64,000 nucleotides of DNA from an uncultured Lachnospiraceae bacterium (GTDB lineage: Bacteria > Bacillota > Clostridia > Lachnospirales > Lachnospiraceae), in contig CAJUJP010000012.1 of the NCBI GenBank assembly GCA_910586615.1, positions 1 to 64,000 of the forward strand. Direction: 5' to 3'. Position numbers and translations under genes: made by a program. The notes under the pieces are model-generated. The model made no database searches, was not told where the DNA came from, and saw only the letters and a program-made list of their open reading frames with translations. Shown here one piece after another: positions 52,099 through 60,287 of this stretch (the stretch's first letter is position 1; each line of letters begins with the position of its first letter).

Positions 52099-53508
52099 AT
52101 GATTAAAGACAACCAGAAATATTTTAACAGGCTCCATGTGGTGCTGGATGCCGTGATCGTGGCGGCTTCCTATATGCTGGCCTGGTATTTGAAATTTGCC
52201 AGTCCTTTCTCGGACATCGACCCTACCGTCGGTGTGTATTCTGTGCAGACATATTTCGAGATGCTCTATGTAATCGTTCCCGGTTATCTAATTCTATACT
52301 ACGAGTTTAATCTGTATACGCCGAAGCGTGCCACGGCTCATAAATATGAGATCATTAATATTTTTCAGGCGAATACGGTTGGCCTGATCCTTTTGATGGC
52401 AGGATGGTATCTGATTTCCCAGAATCATTTTTCGCGTGTCATGATGGCCTATTTCTTTGTCCTTAATATTTTTCTGACTACGCTGGGGCGTTCTCTGATC
52501 CGCATTCTGCTGCAGTATTTCCGTGAAAAAGGTTATAACCTGAAATATATTCTGCTGGTGGGCTATTCCAGGGCGGCGGAAGAGTATATCAAACGTATCA
52601 ACGCCAATCCCCAGTGGGGCTATGTGGTGCGGGGGATTCTGGACGACAGTGTTCCAAGCGGAACCATGTATAAGGGTGTCAAAGTGGTGGGAAGCATTGA
52701 GAATCTGCTTTATATCCTGCCCCAGAACAAGCTGGACGAGATCGCCATAACGTTATCTCTGAAGGACTACGATCATCTGGAACATATTGTGGATATGTGC
52801 GAGAAATCCGGTGTTCACACGAAGTTTATCCCGGATTATAACAGTCTGTTTCCGAGCAGGCCCTATACCGAAGATCTGATGGGGCTGCCGGTGGTGAATA
52901 TCCGGTATGTGCCTTTGTCCAACACGCTGAACTGGGTGGCGAAACGGGCAGTGGATGTGCTGGTGGCCTTTATAGGTCTTGTGGTGGCATCTCCGGTGAT
53001 GTTTTTGTGTGCCGTAGCCATCAAATGTACCTCCAAGGGACCGGCAATTTTTAAACAGGAACGTATCGGGCTGCACAATAAGCCTTTTAAGATGTACAAG
53101 TTCCGTACCATGGAGGTGCAGAAGCCTTCCGCGGAGGCAAAGGGCTGGACGACCAAGGATGATCCGCGAGTCACAAGAGTCGGAAAACTGCTGCGCAGGA
53201 CAAGCTTTGATGAACTGCCCCAGCTGTTTAATATTCTCATGGGTGATATGAGCGTGGTGGGACCCAGGCCGGAACGCCCGCAGTTTGTGGACAAGTTCAA
53301 GGAAGAGATACCCCGTTACATGGTGAAGCATCAGGTGCGTCCCGGACTTACCGGCTGGGCACAAATCAACGGCTATCGGGGGGACACTTCCATCAAGCGC
53401 AGGATCGAACATGATATTTTTTATATTGAAAACTGGACCATGTCCTTTGACATTAAGATTATGTTCCTGACAATTTTTAAAGGGTTCATTAATAAAAACG
53501 CATATTAG
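52099..53508 (+). CDS. Undecaprenyl-phosphate sugar-1-phosphate transferase (WbaP/CpsE-like)
   Basis: A 469-residue protein of the full-length polyisoprenyl-phosphate hexose-1-phosphate transferase type. It has four N-terminal helices, a CoA-binding-like Rossmann domain in the middle (YILLVGYSRAAEEY), a further helix near residue 285 and the catalytic C-terminus (KRAVDVLVAFIGL, FKQERIGLHNKPFKMYKFRTM, GKLLRRTSFDELPQLFNIL, GPRPERP). It starts glycan assembly on the lipid carrier. Glucose, galactose or N-acetyl sugar cannot be decided. It is followed by an LCP-protein gene, the usual attachment partner. Confidence 0.93.
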   Translation: MIKDNQKYFNRLHVVLDAVIVAASYMLAWYLKFASPFSDIDPTVGVYSVQTYFEMLYVIVPGYLILYYEFNLYTPKRATAHKYEIINIFQANTVGLILLMAGWYLISQNHFSRVMMAYFFVLNIFLTTLGRSLIRILLQYFREKGYNLKYILLVGYSRAAEEYIKRINANPQWGYVVRGILDDSVPSGTMYKGVKVVGSIENLLYILPQNKLDEIAITLSLKDYDHLEHIVDMCEKSGVHTKFIPDYNSLFPSRPYTEDLMGLPVVNIRYVPLSNTLNWVAKRAVDVLVAFIGLVVASPVMFLCAVAIKCTSKGPAIFKQERIGLHNKPFKMYKFRTMEVQKPSAEAKGWTTKDDPRVTRVGKLLRRTSFDELPQLFNILMGDMSVVGPRPERPQFVDKFKEEIPRYMVKHQVRPGLTGWAQINGYRGDTSIKRRIEHDIFYIENWTMSFDIKIMFLTIFKGFINKNAY

Positions 53509-53578
53509 TGAAATACTATAGTCGTTTACTACAATTCTTAAGATTTTAGAAAGACTTTCGGAAGAAATCGGGAATGGG

Positions 53579-53606
53579 TTGCATTTACGTCAAGATATAG
53601 TATAAT
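53579..53606 (+). promoter_or_regulatory. Promoter for the LCP gene
   Basis: TTGCAT (53579-53584), 16-bp spacer, perfect TATAAT (53601-53606), about 190 bp before the ATG at 53796. The rest of the gap from 53509 shows nothing recognisable. Confidence 0.65.
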
Positions 53607-53795
53607 AAATAGCAGTTTTAACAGGCTTGTACTACAGCTTGATTTTTATGTCAAAATATGAGATTATATAGGATGTGCAAACGGCACAGTAGAATATTTG
53701 CATTTTATACGCATCTTTTCTATTATTAAGGGCGCATTTAATGGCGCGGCAGGAAATTATTTACGGACAGGTTTTGAATTAAGGGAGTACGAAGT

Positions 53796-54992
53796 ATGGC
53801 AAAGTATATCGAAGATGAATATGATGAGGAACGACCGAGAAGAAAATCCGGCTCCGGCTCGGGTTCGAAAAACGGAAGCGGAAGAAGACCCGCTGGCAGA
53901 TCCGGCTCCGGCAGAGGGGGTTCGGGCAAGAAATCCAGCAGGAAGCAGCAGGCCAAGAAACAGCGCAGAAGGATTATTCTTTTTGTTGCGGAACTGGTTG
54001 TGCTTGTGGTTGCCGTTTTCGTGCTGTACGGTGTCATGTCGGGAACCAAGAGCGGCAAGATGGTTTTAGACAATGACGAGATCATTATCAATGACAAGGT
54101 AGTGCAGGCACAGGAGACGACCATGAAAGGTTACCGGAACATTGCCCTTTTCGGTGTGGATTCCACCTCCGGCGCACTCACGAAGAACACCCGGAGCGAT
54201 ACGATCATGATTGCATCCATCAATCAGGATACCGGGGAATGTAAGCTGGTATCGGTGTACCGTGACACATACCTGAATCTGAGCAATGATTCTTATAATA
54301 AATGTAACGCGGCCTATGCGAAGGGCGGTCCGGAGATGGCCATCAGCATGTTGAACATGAATCTGGACATGAATATTACGGATTTCGTAACTGTCGGCTT
54401 TGCCGGCCTTACGGATACGATTGATGCACTTGGCGGCGTATACATTGATGTAGATGATTCGGAGATCAGCCATTTGAATAACTATCAGCTCTGTATTGCG
54501 GAGGATCTCAAGCGTACTTATACACCTGTATCTTCTACCGGCTATCAGCTTCTGGACGGTCTGCAGGCAACGGGCTACTGCCGGATCCGTTATACGGCGG
54601 GTGATGATTTCAAACGTGCGGAGAGACAGCGTGAGGTGCTTGCCGCAGTTGCGGACCAGGCAAAGAAAGCTTCTCTGCCGAAGCTGACGGAGACCGCAAA
54701 CTCTGTATTTAACGAGACTTATACATCGCTGGATCTGACAGAGATTATCGAGATGCTGGGCAATGTGGGCAGCTATTATATTTCCGATACGGCAGGTTTC
54801 CCGCAGGAGTCCAATCGTGCTACCGGAACGATCGGGTCCAAGGGATCATGTGTTATTCCGATGAATCTTGAGGATAATGTGAAATGGCTGCATCAGTTCC
54901 TGTTCAACGATTACGAATATGAACCGTCGGCAACCGTGAAGGAATGCAGCGAAAAGATTTATTCCGATACAAATGGGTATTTGAAGAAATAA
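53796..54992 (+). CDS. LytR-CpsA-Psr (LCP) family wall-glycan ligase
   Basis: A 398-residue protein. A basic, Gly/Ser-rich cytoplasmic tail (1-50) is followed by a helix (about 52-76) and the LCP domain from about residue 108: NIALFGVDS, RSDTIMIASIN, VSVYRDTYL, YNKCNAAYAKGG and RIRYTAGDDFKRAERQ, with the arginine and aspartate residues that bind the pyrophosphate lipid. LCP enzymes transfer glycans from undecaprenyl pyrophosphate to peptidoglycan. GGGAG lies eight bases before the ATG. It sits between the initiating transferase and another GT2 gene, consistent with the end step of this pathway. Confidence 0.95.
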   Translation: MAKYIEDEYDEERPRRKSGSGSGSKNGSGRRPAGRSGSGRGGSGKKSSRKQQAKKQRRRIILFVAELVVLVVAVFVLYGVMSGTKSGKMVLDNDEIIINDKVVQAQETTMKGYRNIALFGVDSTSGALTKNTRSDTIMIASINQDTGECKLVSVYRDTYLNLSNDSYNKCNAAYAKGGPEMAISMLNMNLDMNITDFVTVGFAGLTDTIDALGGVYIDVDDSEISHLNNYQLCIAEDLKRTYTPVSSTGYQLLDGLQATGYCRIRYTAGDDFKRAERQREVLAAVADQAKKASLPKLTETANSVFNETYTSLDLTEIIEMLGNVGSYYISDTAGFPQESNRATGTIGSKGSCVIPMNLEDNVKWLHQFLFNDYEYEPSATVKECSEKIYSDTNGYLKK

Positions 54993-55001
54993 GTAGAGCA
55001 A

Positions 55002-55029
55002 AGGGGCCTGTTTACACGGGCCCTTTATT
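55002..55029 (+). terminator. Terminator after the LCP gene
   Basis: AAAGGGGCCTGT pairs with ACGGGCCCTTT (minor mismatch) and is followed by ATTTCT. Confidence 0.65.
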
Positions 55030-55142
55030 TCTGTATGAAATGAGCCGGACAGATCGGGAAGCCATGTCCGGCATATATTGCGGGCAATCAATACCCGGCT
55101 GTCTGGTCAGGGGTATCGGTTCTCGTGGAAATGGAGGTTTGT

Positions 55143-56069
55143 GTGGATAAAGTAGATGTTATCATCCCCGCCTATAAACCGGATCAGAAATTTTTGTCGC
55201 TGATCAAAAGGCTTGAGTGCCAGAGTGTGCCGGTGAACAGGATCATCGTCATGAATACGGAACAGAAATATTTTGACCGGCTGATCTATGGAACTTCTTT
55301 TCAGAAAGATTATCATAATATTATCGTGAAACATCTGGCCAAGAGAGAATTTGACCACGGAAGAACGAGAAACAAAGGCGTATCGCATTCCGATGCGGAT
55401 TATTTTATCATGATGACACAGGATGCTGTGCCTGCCGATGAATATCTGGTGGAAAAACTGCTGGGACAGCTGCAGAGAAAAGATGTGGCAGTGGCTTATG
55501 GCAGACAGCTGGCCAACGAGGACAGTAGTGAGGCAGAGAAATATACCCGGAATTTTAACTATCCCGACCAGTCGGTTGTGAAGACTAAGGCTGATCTGGA
55601 ACGACTGGGAATCAAGACCTTTTTCTGTTCCAATGTATGTGCCGCTTATGACCGGAAGATTTTCGACACATTGGGAGGTTTTGTGCGGCATACAATATTC
55701 AATGAAGATATGATCTATGCGGCAAAAGCGGTGGAAGCGGGGTACGGAATCGCCTATACTGCAGAGGCAAAGGTTTTTCATTCGCATGACGACGGCTATC
55801 GGAAACAGTTTCACAGGAACTTTGATCTGGGCGTTTCCCAGGCCGAGCACCCGGAAGTGTTCGCGGCATATCCGTCAGAATCGGAGGGGATCAGGCTGGT
55901 CAGACAGACTGTCAGTCATCTGCGCAAGACCGGGCACAGGCGGCAGATCCCTCATGTGATCCTGCAGAGCGGATGTAAGTATGCCGGATATGTGCTGGGA
56001 AAGAATTACCGCCGCCTGCCCGGAAGAATGGTCACAGCGCTGTCTTCCGATAAGGATTACTGGCGGTAG
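55143..56069 (+). CDS. Glycosyltransferase family 2, rhamnosyltransferase-like
   Basis: A 308-residue GT2. It has VIIPAYKPDQKFL, the HLAKREFDHGRTRNKG segment, MMTQDAVPAD with its acidic pair (often QDA in rhamnosyltransferases of this type), FCSNVCAAYDR and FNEDMIYAAKAVEAGY. This pattern is common among rhamnosyltransferases, fitting with the rml genes, though the donor is not proven. The frame is open from a GTG at 55125. The GTG at 55143 is preferred because GGAGG lies five bases before it; the ATG at 55131 overlaps that site. Confidence 0.87.
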   Translation: MDKVDVIIPAYKPDQKFLSLIKRLECQSVPVNRIIVMNTEQKYFDRLIYGTSFQKDYHNIIVKHLAKREFDHGRTRNKGVSHSDADYFIMMTQDAVPADEYLVEKLLGQLQRKDVAVAYGRQLANEDSSEAEKYTRNFNYPDQSVVKTKADLERLGIKTFFCSNVCAAYDRKIFDTLGGFVRHTIFNEDMIYAAKAVEAGYGIAYTAEAKVFHSHDDGYRKQFHRNFDLGVSQAEHPEVFAAYPSESEGIRLVRQTVSHLRKTGHRRQIPHVILQSGCKYAGYVLGKNYRRLPGRMVTALSSDKDYWR

Positions 56070-56074
56070 AGCGC

Positions 56075-56245
56075 CGGCTGCAGTGAACTGCCCTGACAGG
56101 GAGAACAGTGCACGGATTTGAAATTTTGCAGCCTGGAATCAGGAAGACCCTGGTGAGAAACTTCAGGGAAATACTCCCGGTGTAAAAATCAGCATGACAG
56201 TTGAGCTCATCGAGAGAGATCAGGCATAAAAGAGCAGGAGGATAA
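56075..56245 (+). promoter_or_regulatory. Structured leader of glmS, regulatory role uncertain
   Basis: The gap contains several stems: GGCTGCA pairs at distance with TGCAGCC, CCTG with CAGG, and CCCTG with CAGGG, followed by GGGA/TCCC. It begins with AGCGCC just after the upstream stop codon, as glmS ribozymes do, but the diagnostic core GUUGACGAGG is not found in place, so a ribozyme is not claimed. Confidence 0.3.
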
Positions 56246-56249
56246 CAAC

Positions 56250-58076
56250 ATGTGCGGAATTGTAGGATATATCGGAACGAAGCAGGCGGCTCCCATTATT
56301 CTGGACGGATTGTCCAAGCTGGAATATCGGGGCTATGATTCGGCGGGCATGGCAATTTATGACGAGGGAAAGATTAATATCACCAAATCGGCGGGAAGGC
56401 TGAAAATACTTGAGAACATAACCCATGGCGGGGAGACCATGCCGGGTGTGTGCGGCATCGGACATACCAGATGGGCGACGCACGGTGTACCCAGCAATAC
56501 CAATGCCCATCCCCATTTTAATACCGCTGAGACGATCACGGTGGTACATAACGGCATCATCGAGAATTATCTGCAGCTTCGCCGGATGCTCACAGACAAG
56601 GGCTATCATTTCGTGTCCGAGACGGATACGGAGGTGCTTGCCCATCTGCTGGATTATTATTATAAAGGAAATCCCATGGAGGCTGTAACGAAAGTGCTTC
56701 ACCGGGTAGAAGGTTCTTACGCGCTGGGGATTCTTTTTGCAGACTGCCCGGATCAGATCTTTGCGGCAAGAAAAGACTCTCCGCTGATCGTGGGACAGAA
56801 CGAAGACGGATGCTTTATCGCGTCGGATGTTCCTGCGATTCTCAGATATACAAGAAAAGTTTATTATGTGGACAATCAGGAGATTGTGCGCCTGCGGGCA
56901 GACCATATGCATTTTTATACAGTGGATGAAGAGGAGCTTGTCAAAGAGCCTGTCATGATTGACTGGGATGCCAATGCGGCGGAGAAGGCCGGATATGAGC
57001 ATTTCATGTTAAAAGAAATGTATGAACAGCCTAAAACTGTGACTGATACCATTTCGCCCAGAATCAAGAAGAACGATATCGTGATCGAAGAACTGAATAT
57101 GACCGACGAGGAACTGCGCGGTATAAAGAAGATCCACATCGTGGCCTGCGGATCGGCATATCATGCGGGTGTGACCGGAAAGTATGTCATGGAAGGGCTG
57201 GCCAGAATTCCTGTAGAGGTGGATCTGGCTTCCGAGTTCAGATACCGCAATCCGATTCTGGAAGAGGGCGCTATGGTTATCGTGATCAGCCAGTCCGGGG
57301 AGACGGCGGATACGCTGGCGGCGCTCAGGGAATCAAAGGCAAGAGGTTTTCAGGTGCTGGGGATTGTCAATGTGGTGGGAAGCTCCATTGCAAGGGAGGC
57401 GGACAATGTGATGTATACCTGGGCCGGACCGGAGATTGCCGTTGCCACTACCAAGGCATACAGCGCCCAGCTTGTTGCATTGTATCTGCTGGCAATCAAG
57501 CTTGGCAGAGTGCGGGGAGAGATAGACGACCGGACCTATAAGTCCCTGCTGGGAGATTTAAAGTGTCTTCCTGATCAGATCGAACTGCTGCTTAACAACA
57601 AATTAAAAATACAGAAATTTGCCAACCGTTATATCGGTGCGAAGGACGTATTTTTCATCGGCAGAGGAATCGATTATGCGATCTCGCTGGAAGGTTCCCT
57701 GAAATTAAAGGAGATCTCCTATATTCATTCCGAGGCATATGCGGCGGGTGAACTCAAACACGGGACGATTTCGCTGATTGAAGAAGGCACGCTGGTTGCG
57801 GCAGTTTCCACACAGCCCGATCTCTATGCCAAAACCATCAGTAATATGGTGGAAGTCAAAGCCAGGGGAGCTTTTGTGCTGGCGGTCACCTGCGAGGAGA
57901 ACAAAGAGATTGAGAAGGCGGCAGATTACGTGATCTATATTCCGGAAACAAACCCATACTTTGCCAATTCACTGGCTATCATACCCCTTCAGCTGTTCGG
58001 ATATTATGTGGCGGTGGGCAAAGGCTGTGATGTGGATAAGCCCAGAAATCTGGCGAAATCGGTCACAGTTGAATAA
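56250..58076 (+). CDS. glmS: Glutamine-fructose-6-phosphate aminotransferase (isomerizing)
   Basis: A 608-residue enzyme of standard length that makes glucosamine-6-phosphate from fructose-6-phosphate and glutamine, the first step to UDP-GlcNAc for wall and glycan synthesis. The N-terminus MCGIVGYIG exposes the catalytic Cys2 after Met removal; GHTRWATHG and the HNGIIENY block complete the glutaminase. Two SIS domains follow (CGSAYHAG, SQSGETADTLAAL, GRGIDYAISLEGSLKLKE) and the end KPRNLAKSVTVE is the usual terminus. AGGAGGATAACAAC gives a strong start. Confidence 0.98.
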   Translation: MCGIVGYIGTKQAAPIILDGLSKLEYRGYDSAGMAIYDEGKINITKSAGRLKILENITHGGETMPGVCGIGHTRWATHGVPSNTNAHPHFNTAETITVVHNGIIENYLQLRRMLTDKGYHFVSETDTEVLAHLLDYYYKGNPMEAVTKVLHRVEGSYALGILFADCPDQIFAARKDSPLIVGQNEDGCFIASDVPAILRYTRKVYYVDNQEIVRLRADHMHFYTVDEEELVKEPVMIDWDANAAEKAGYEHFMLKEMYEQPKTVTDTISPRIKKNDIVIEELNMTDEELRGIKKIHIVACGSAYHAGVTGKYVMEGLARIPVEVDLASEFRYRNPILEEGAMVIVISQSGETADTLAALRESKARGFQVLGIVNVVGSSIAREADNVMYTWAGPEIAVATTKAYSAQLVALYLLAIKLGRVRGEIDDRTYKSLLGDLKCLPDQIELLLNNKLKIQKFANRYIGAKDVFFIGRGIDYAISLEGSLKLKEISYIHSEAYAAGELKHGTISLIEEGTLVAAVSTQPDLYAKTISNMVEVKARGAFVLAVTCEENKEIEKAADYVIYIPETNPYFANSLAIIPLQLFGYYVAVGKGCDVDKPRNLAKSVTVE

Positions 58077-58110
58077 AACAGAATCAAAAAATAATTTGTG
58101 AAATACAAAA

Positions 58111-58187
58111 AAGCATCCTTACAGTGGAGGTGCTGCCGGATCAGAGTAACCATTTGACCTTTGGCGGCCGTTCACGGCAGGATGCTT
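58111..58187 (+). terminator. Large terminator-like structure after glmS
   Basis: AAGCATCCT (58111-58119) pairs with AGGATGCTT (58179-58187), with inner CTGCCG/CGGCAG and GCCG/CGGC pairs that compete. The following TTTGTCCGTTTTGTTT is T-rich. It may be a terminator or a small structured RNA. Confidence 0.55.
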
Positions 58188-58322
58188 TGTCCGTTTTGTT
58201 TAAAAAACACAAATTTAATAAAAAGTTGTCACACTTTAAACACAATTAGAGAATATACTGACTTCAAGATCAAAGAAAAAACGGCGCCAGGCCGAGGTAA
58301 TAGAGGAAAGGAGCAGATCATT

Positions 58323-60032
58323 ATGTATGACAACAACTATTCGGGCGTAAACAATGGAACGGAAGACAATGCCGCATCAATGAGCAGATACAGCACGACA
58401 CCAAATCAGGACAGTACAGTACAGAATCAGGATGGGGCAGTGCAGAATCAGGACACGGCAGTACAGAGCCAGGCAACGACAATGCAGAATCAGGACGGTG
58501 TGAGGCAGAACGCAGGCATGATCACACAGGATCAGAACAGTATGGCGCAGAGGAATCCCCTGTCATGGAATCAGGGAGCCGGACAGCAGAACCGGAATAC
58601 CTATGGTGCACAGGCGGCAGGCGGTTATAACAGGAGCGCATACCAGAATGGAACCTATGCACAGAATATGGCAGGAACTCCCTATGAAAACCGCGGGGCA
58701 GGCACATATCATTACGGCAATACCTATCCAAATGATTTTAATCAGGCGGGAAATCAGGCAGGACATAAGAAGGCGGAGAAGAAGCCGCACAAATTCGGTT
58801 TTGTAAAAAAGGCTCTTGTCTGTGTATCGCTGGGACTGATGTTTGGTGTTTTTGCCGGACTGGGACTGTATGGCGTACAGTATGTTACAGGGGCCTTGGA
58901 CGGTAAGACAGACAGCAGTGATACCGCAAAATTGGAGACCATGGCAGGAGATGTTGAAAAGACAGACGGTGAAGCGGCCAAGAAGAGCGGAGATGCCATT
59001 GCAGAGAGCGGCATTCATGTGACAGACAGCCTGAGCACAGTGGTGGCGGATGTCTCCAATGTGGTAAAAGAAGTTATGCCCTCCATCGTTTCCATCAATA
59101 ATCATTTTACGGAAAAGGTATCCTATTTCGGGCAGACGCTGACCAGTGAAGCGGATTCCAGTGGTTCCGGTATCATTGTGGGGCAGAACGACACGGAATT
59201 GCTGATTGTGACCAACTACCATGTAATTCAGGATACGGATAAATTAACGGTACAGTTTGTGGAGGGAAGTGAAGCAGAAGCTTCTGTCAAAGGTACGGAT
59301 GCAGGCATGGATCTGGCTGTGATCGCGGTTCCTATCAGTTCTGTGGAGGGCAGCACTATGGATGAGATTGCCATCGCGACACTTGGCGATTCCGATGCTC
59401 TTGTAGTAGGAGAGCCGGCCATTGCCATCGGAAATTCTCTCGGCTACGGACAGTCTGTCACCACCGGCGTAATCAGCGCTCTGGACAGAAGCATAGAACT
59501 GTCGGAGGGATCAGAGGGCACTTTTATCCAGACAGATGCGGCGATCAATCCGGGTAATTCCGGCGGCGCACTTCTGAATATGAAGGGTGAAGTGATCGGG
59601 ATCAATTCCAACAAGATCGGCGGAAGCGTGGTGGAAGGCATGGGCTATGCGATTCCTATCTCCGCGGCAAGCCCGATCATTGCGGAACTGATGCTGAAGG
59701 AGACGAAGAATAAAGTTGCGGAGGAAGAGAGAGGTTATCTGGGCATTGCAGGAATCACTGTCATTCCCTACCTGATAGAGACTTACGGTATGCCGGAAGG
59801 CGTCTACATTTCCCAGGTGTACGAGAACACGGCGGCAGAGCAGGCGGGGCTTCATAAAGGTGACATTATTACAGAGTTTAACGGGGAAAAAGTTGCTTCC
59901 ATGGAAGAGCTTATGGCGGAAATGGAATTTTATGCCAAAGGGACAACTGTAAATATGACAGTGGTGTCACCCGGAAACAACGGCTATGAAGAAAAGACGG
60001 TGCAGATCACATTGGGTAACAAGGTAGAATAA
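58323..60032 (+). CDS. HtrA/DegP-type serine protease with PDZ domain
   Basis: A 569-residue membrane-anchored protease. A cytoplasmic Gln/Asn-rich tail (1-155) with repeats of the QNQDxxxQ kind precedes a helix (about 162-186). The trypsin-like domain has H300 (TNYHVIQ), D330 (GMDLAVIAV) and S413 (NPGNSGGALL), so the triad is intact. One PDZ domain (about 475-565) with a GVYISQVYENTAAEQAGL core follows. It should act in quality control of exported proteins. The ATG at 58323 has AAAGGAG upstream; the longer open frame from 58161 is not supported. A terminator follows. Confidence 0.93.
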   Translation: MYDNNYSGVNNGTEDNAASMSRYSTTPNQDSTVQNQDGAVQNQDTAVQSQATTMQNQDGVRQNAGMITQDQNSMAQRNPLSWNQGAGQQNRNTYGAQAAGGYNRSAYQNGTYAQNMAGTPYENRGAGTYHYGNTYPNDFNQAGNQAGHKKAEKKPHKFGFVKKALVCVSLGLMFGVFAGLGLYGVQYVTGALDGKTDSSDTAKLETMAGDVEKTDGEAAKKSGDAIAESGIHVTDSLSTVVADVSNVVKEVMPSIVSINNHFTEKVSYFGQTLTSEADSSGSGIIVGQNDTELLIVTNYHVIQDTDKLTVQFVEGSEAEASVKGTDAGMDLAVIAVPISSVEGSTMDEIAIATLGDSDALVVGEPAIAIGNSLGYGQSVTTGVISALDRSIELSEGSEGTFIQTDAAINPGNSGGALLNMKGEVIGINSNKIGGSVVEGMGYAIPISAASPIIAELMLKETKNKVAEEERGYLGIAGITVIPYLIETYGMPEGVYISQVYENTAAEQAGLHKGDIITEFNGEKVASMEELMAEMEFYAKGTTVNMTVVSPGNNGYEEKTVQITLGNKVE

Positions 60033-60046
60033 AGGCAGATCATACA

Positions 60047-60070
60047 AAAGGCGGTCGAAAGGCCGCCTTT
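60047..60070 (+). terminator. Terminator after the HtrA gene
   Basis: AAAGGCGG pairs perfectly with CCGCCTTT over an eight-base loop. Confidence 0.75.
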
Positions 60071-60097
60071 CTCCTGTGTACTTTAGAAATTGTTTAC

Positions 60098-60126
60098 TTG
60101 TGGGAAACTGTTTTTTATACTATCAT
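60098..60126 (+). promoter_or_regulatory. Possible promoter of the clpX-like gene
   Basis: TTGTGG (60098-60103), 17-bp spacer, TATCAT (60121-60126). Moderate match. Confidence 0.45.
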
Positions 60127-60287
60127 AAAAATATATATTAAAATAACAGCGTTTTCTTCTGTCAGCGATGGGAAGGGACATGACAGAGAACAGGATAGAC
60201 ACATGATTGCCCGGACGGCACTGAGCATGGATTTTTATCTGCCGGCGGAAGGCCGTGGACAATTACAGGAACAGATGGAGGCTGAAT

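Noticed and set aside
56075..56249. glmS ribozyme as a firm feature
   Set aside because: Only the first bases AGCGCC agree; the conserved core GUUGACGAGG and the CUCCCGG-containing pseudoknot could not be placed in order.
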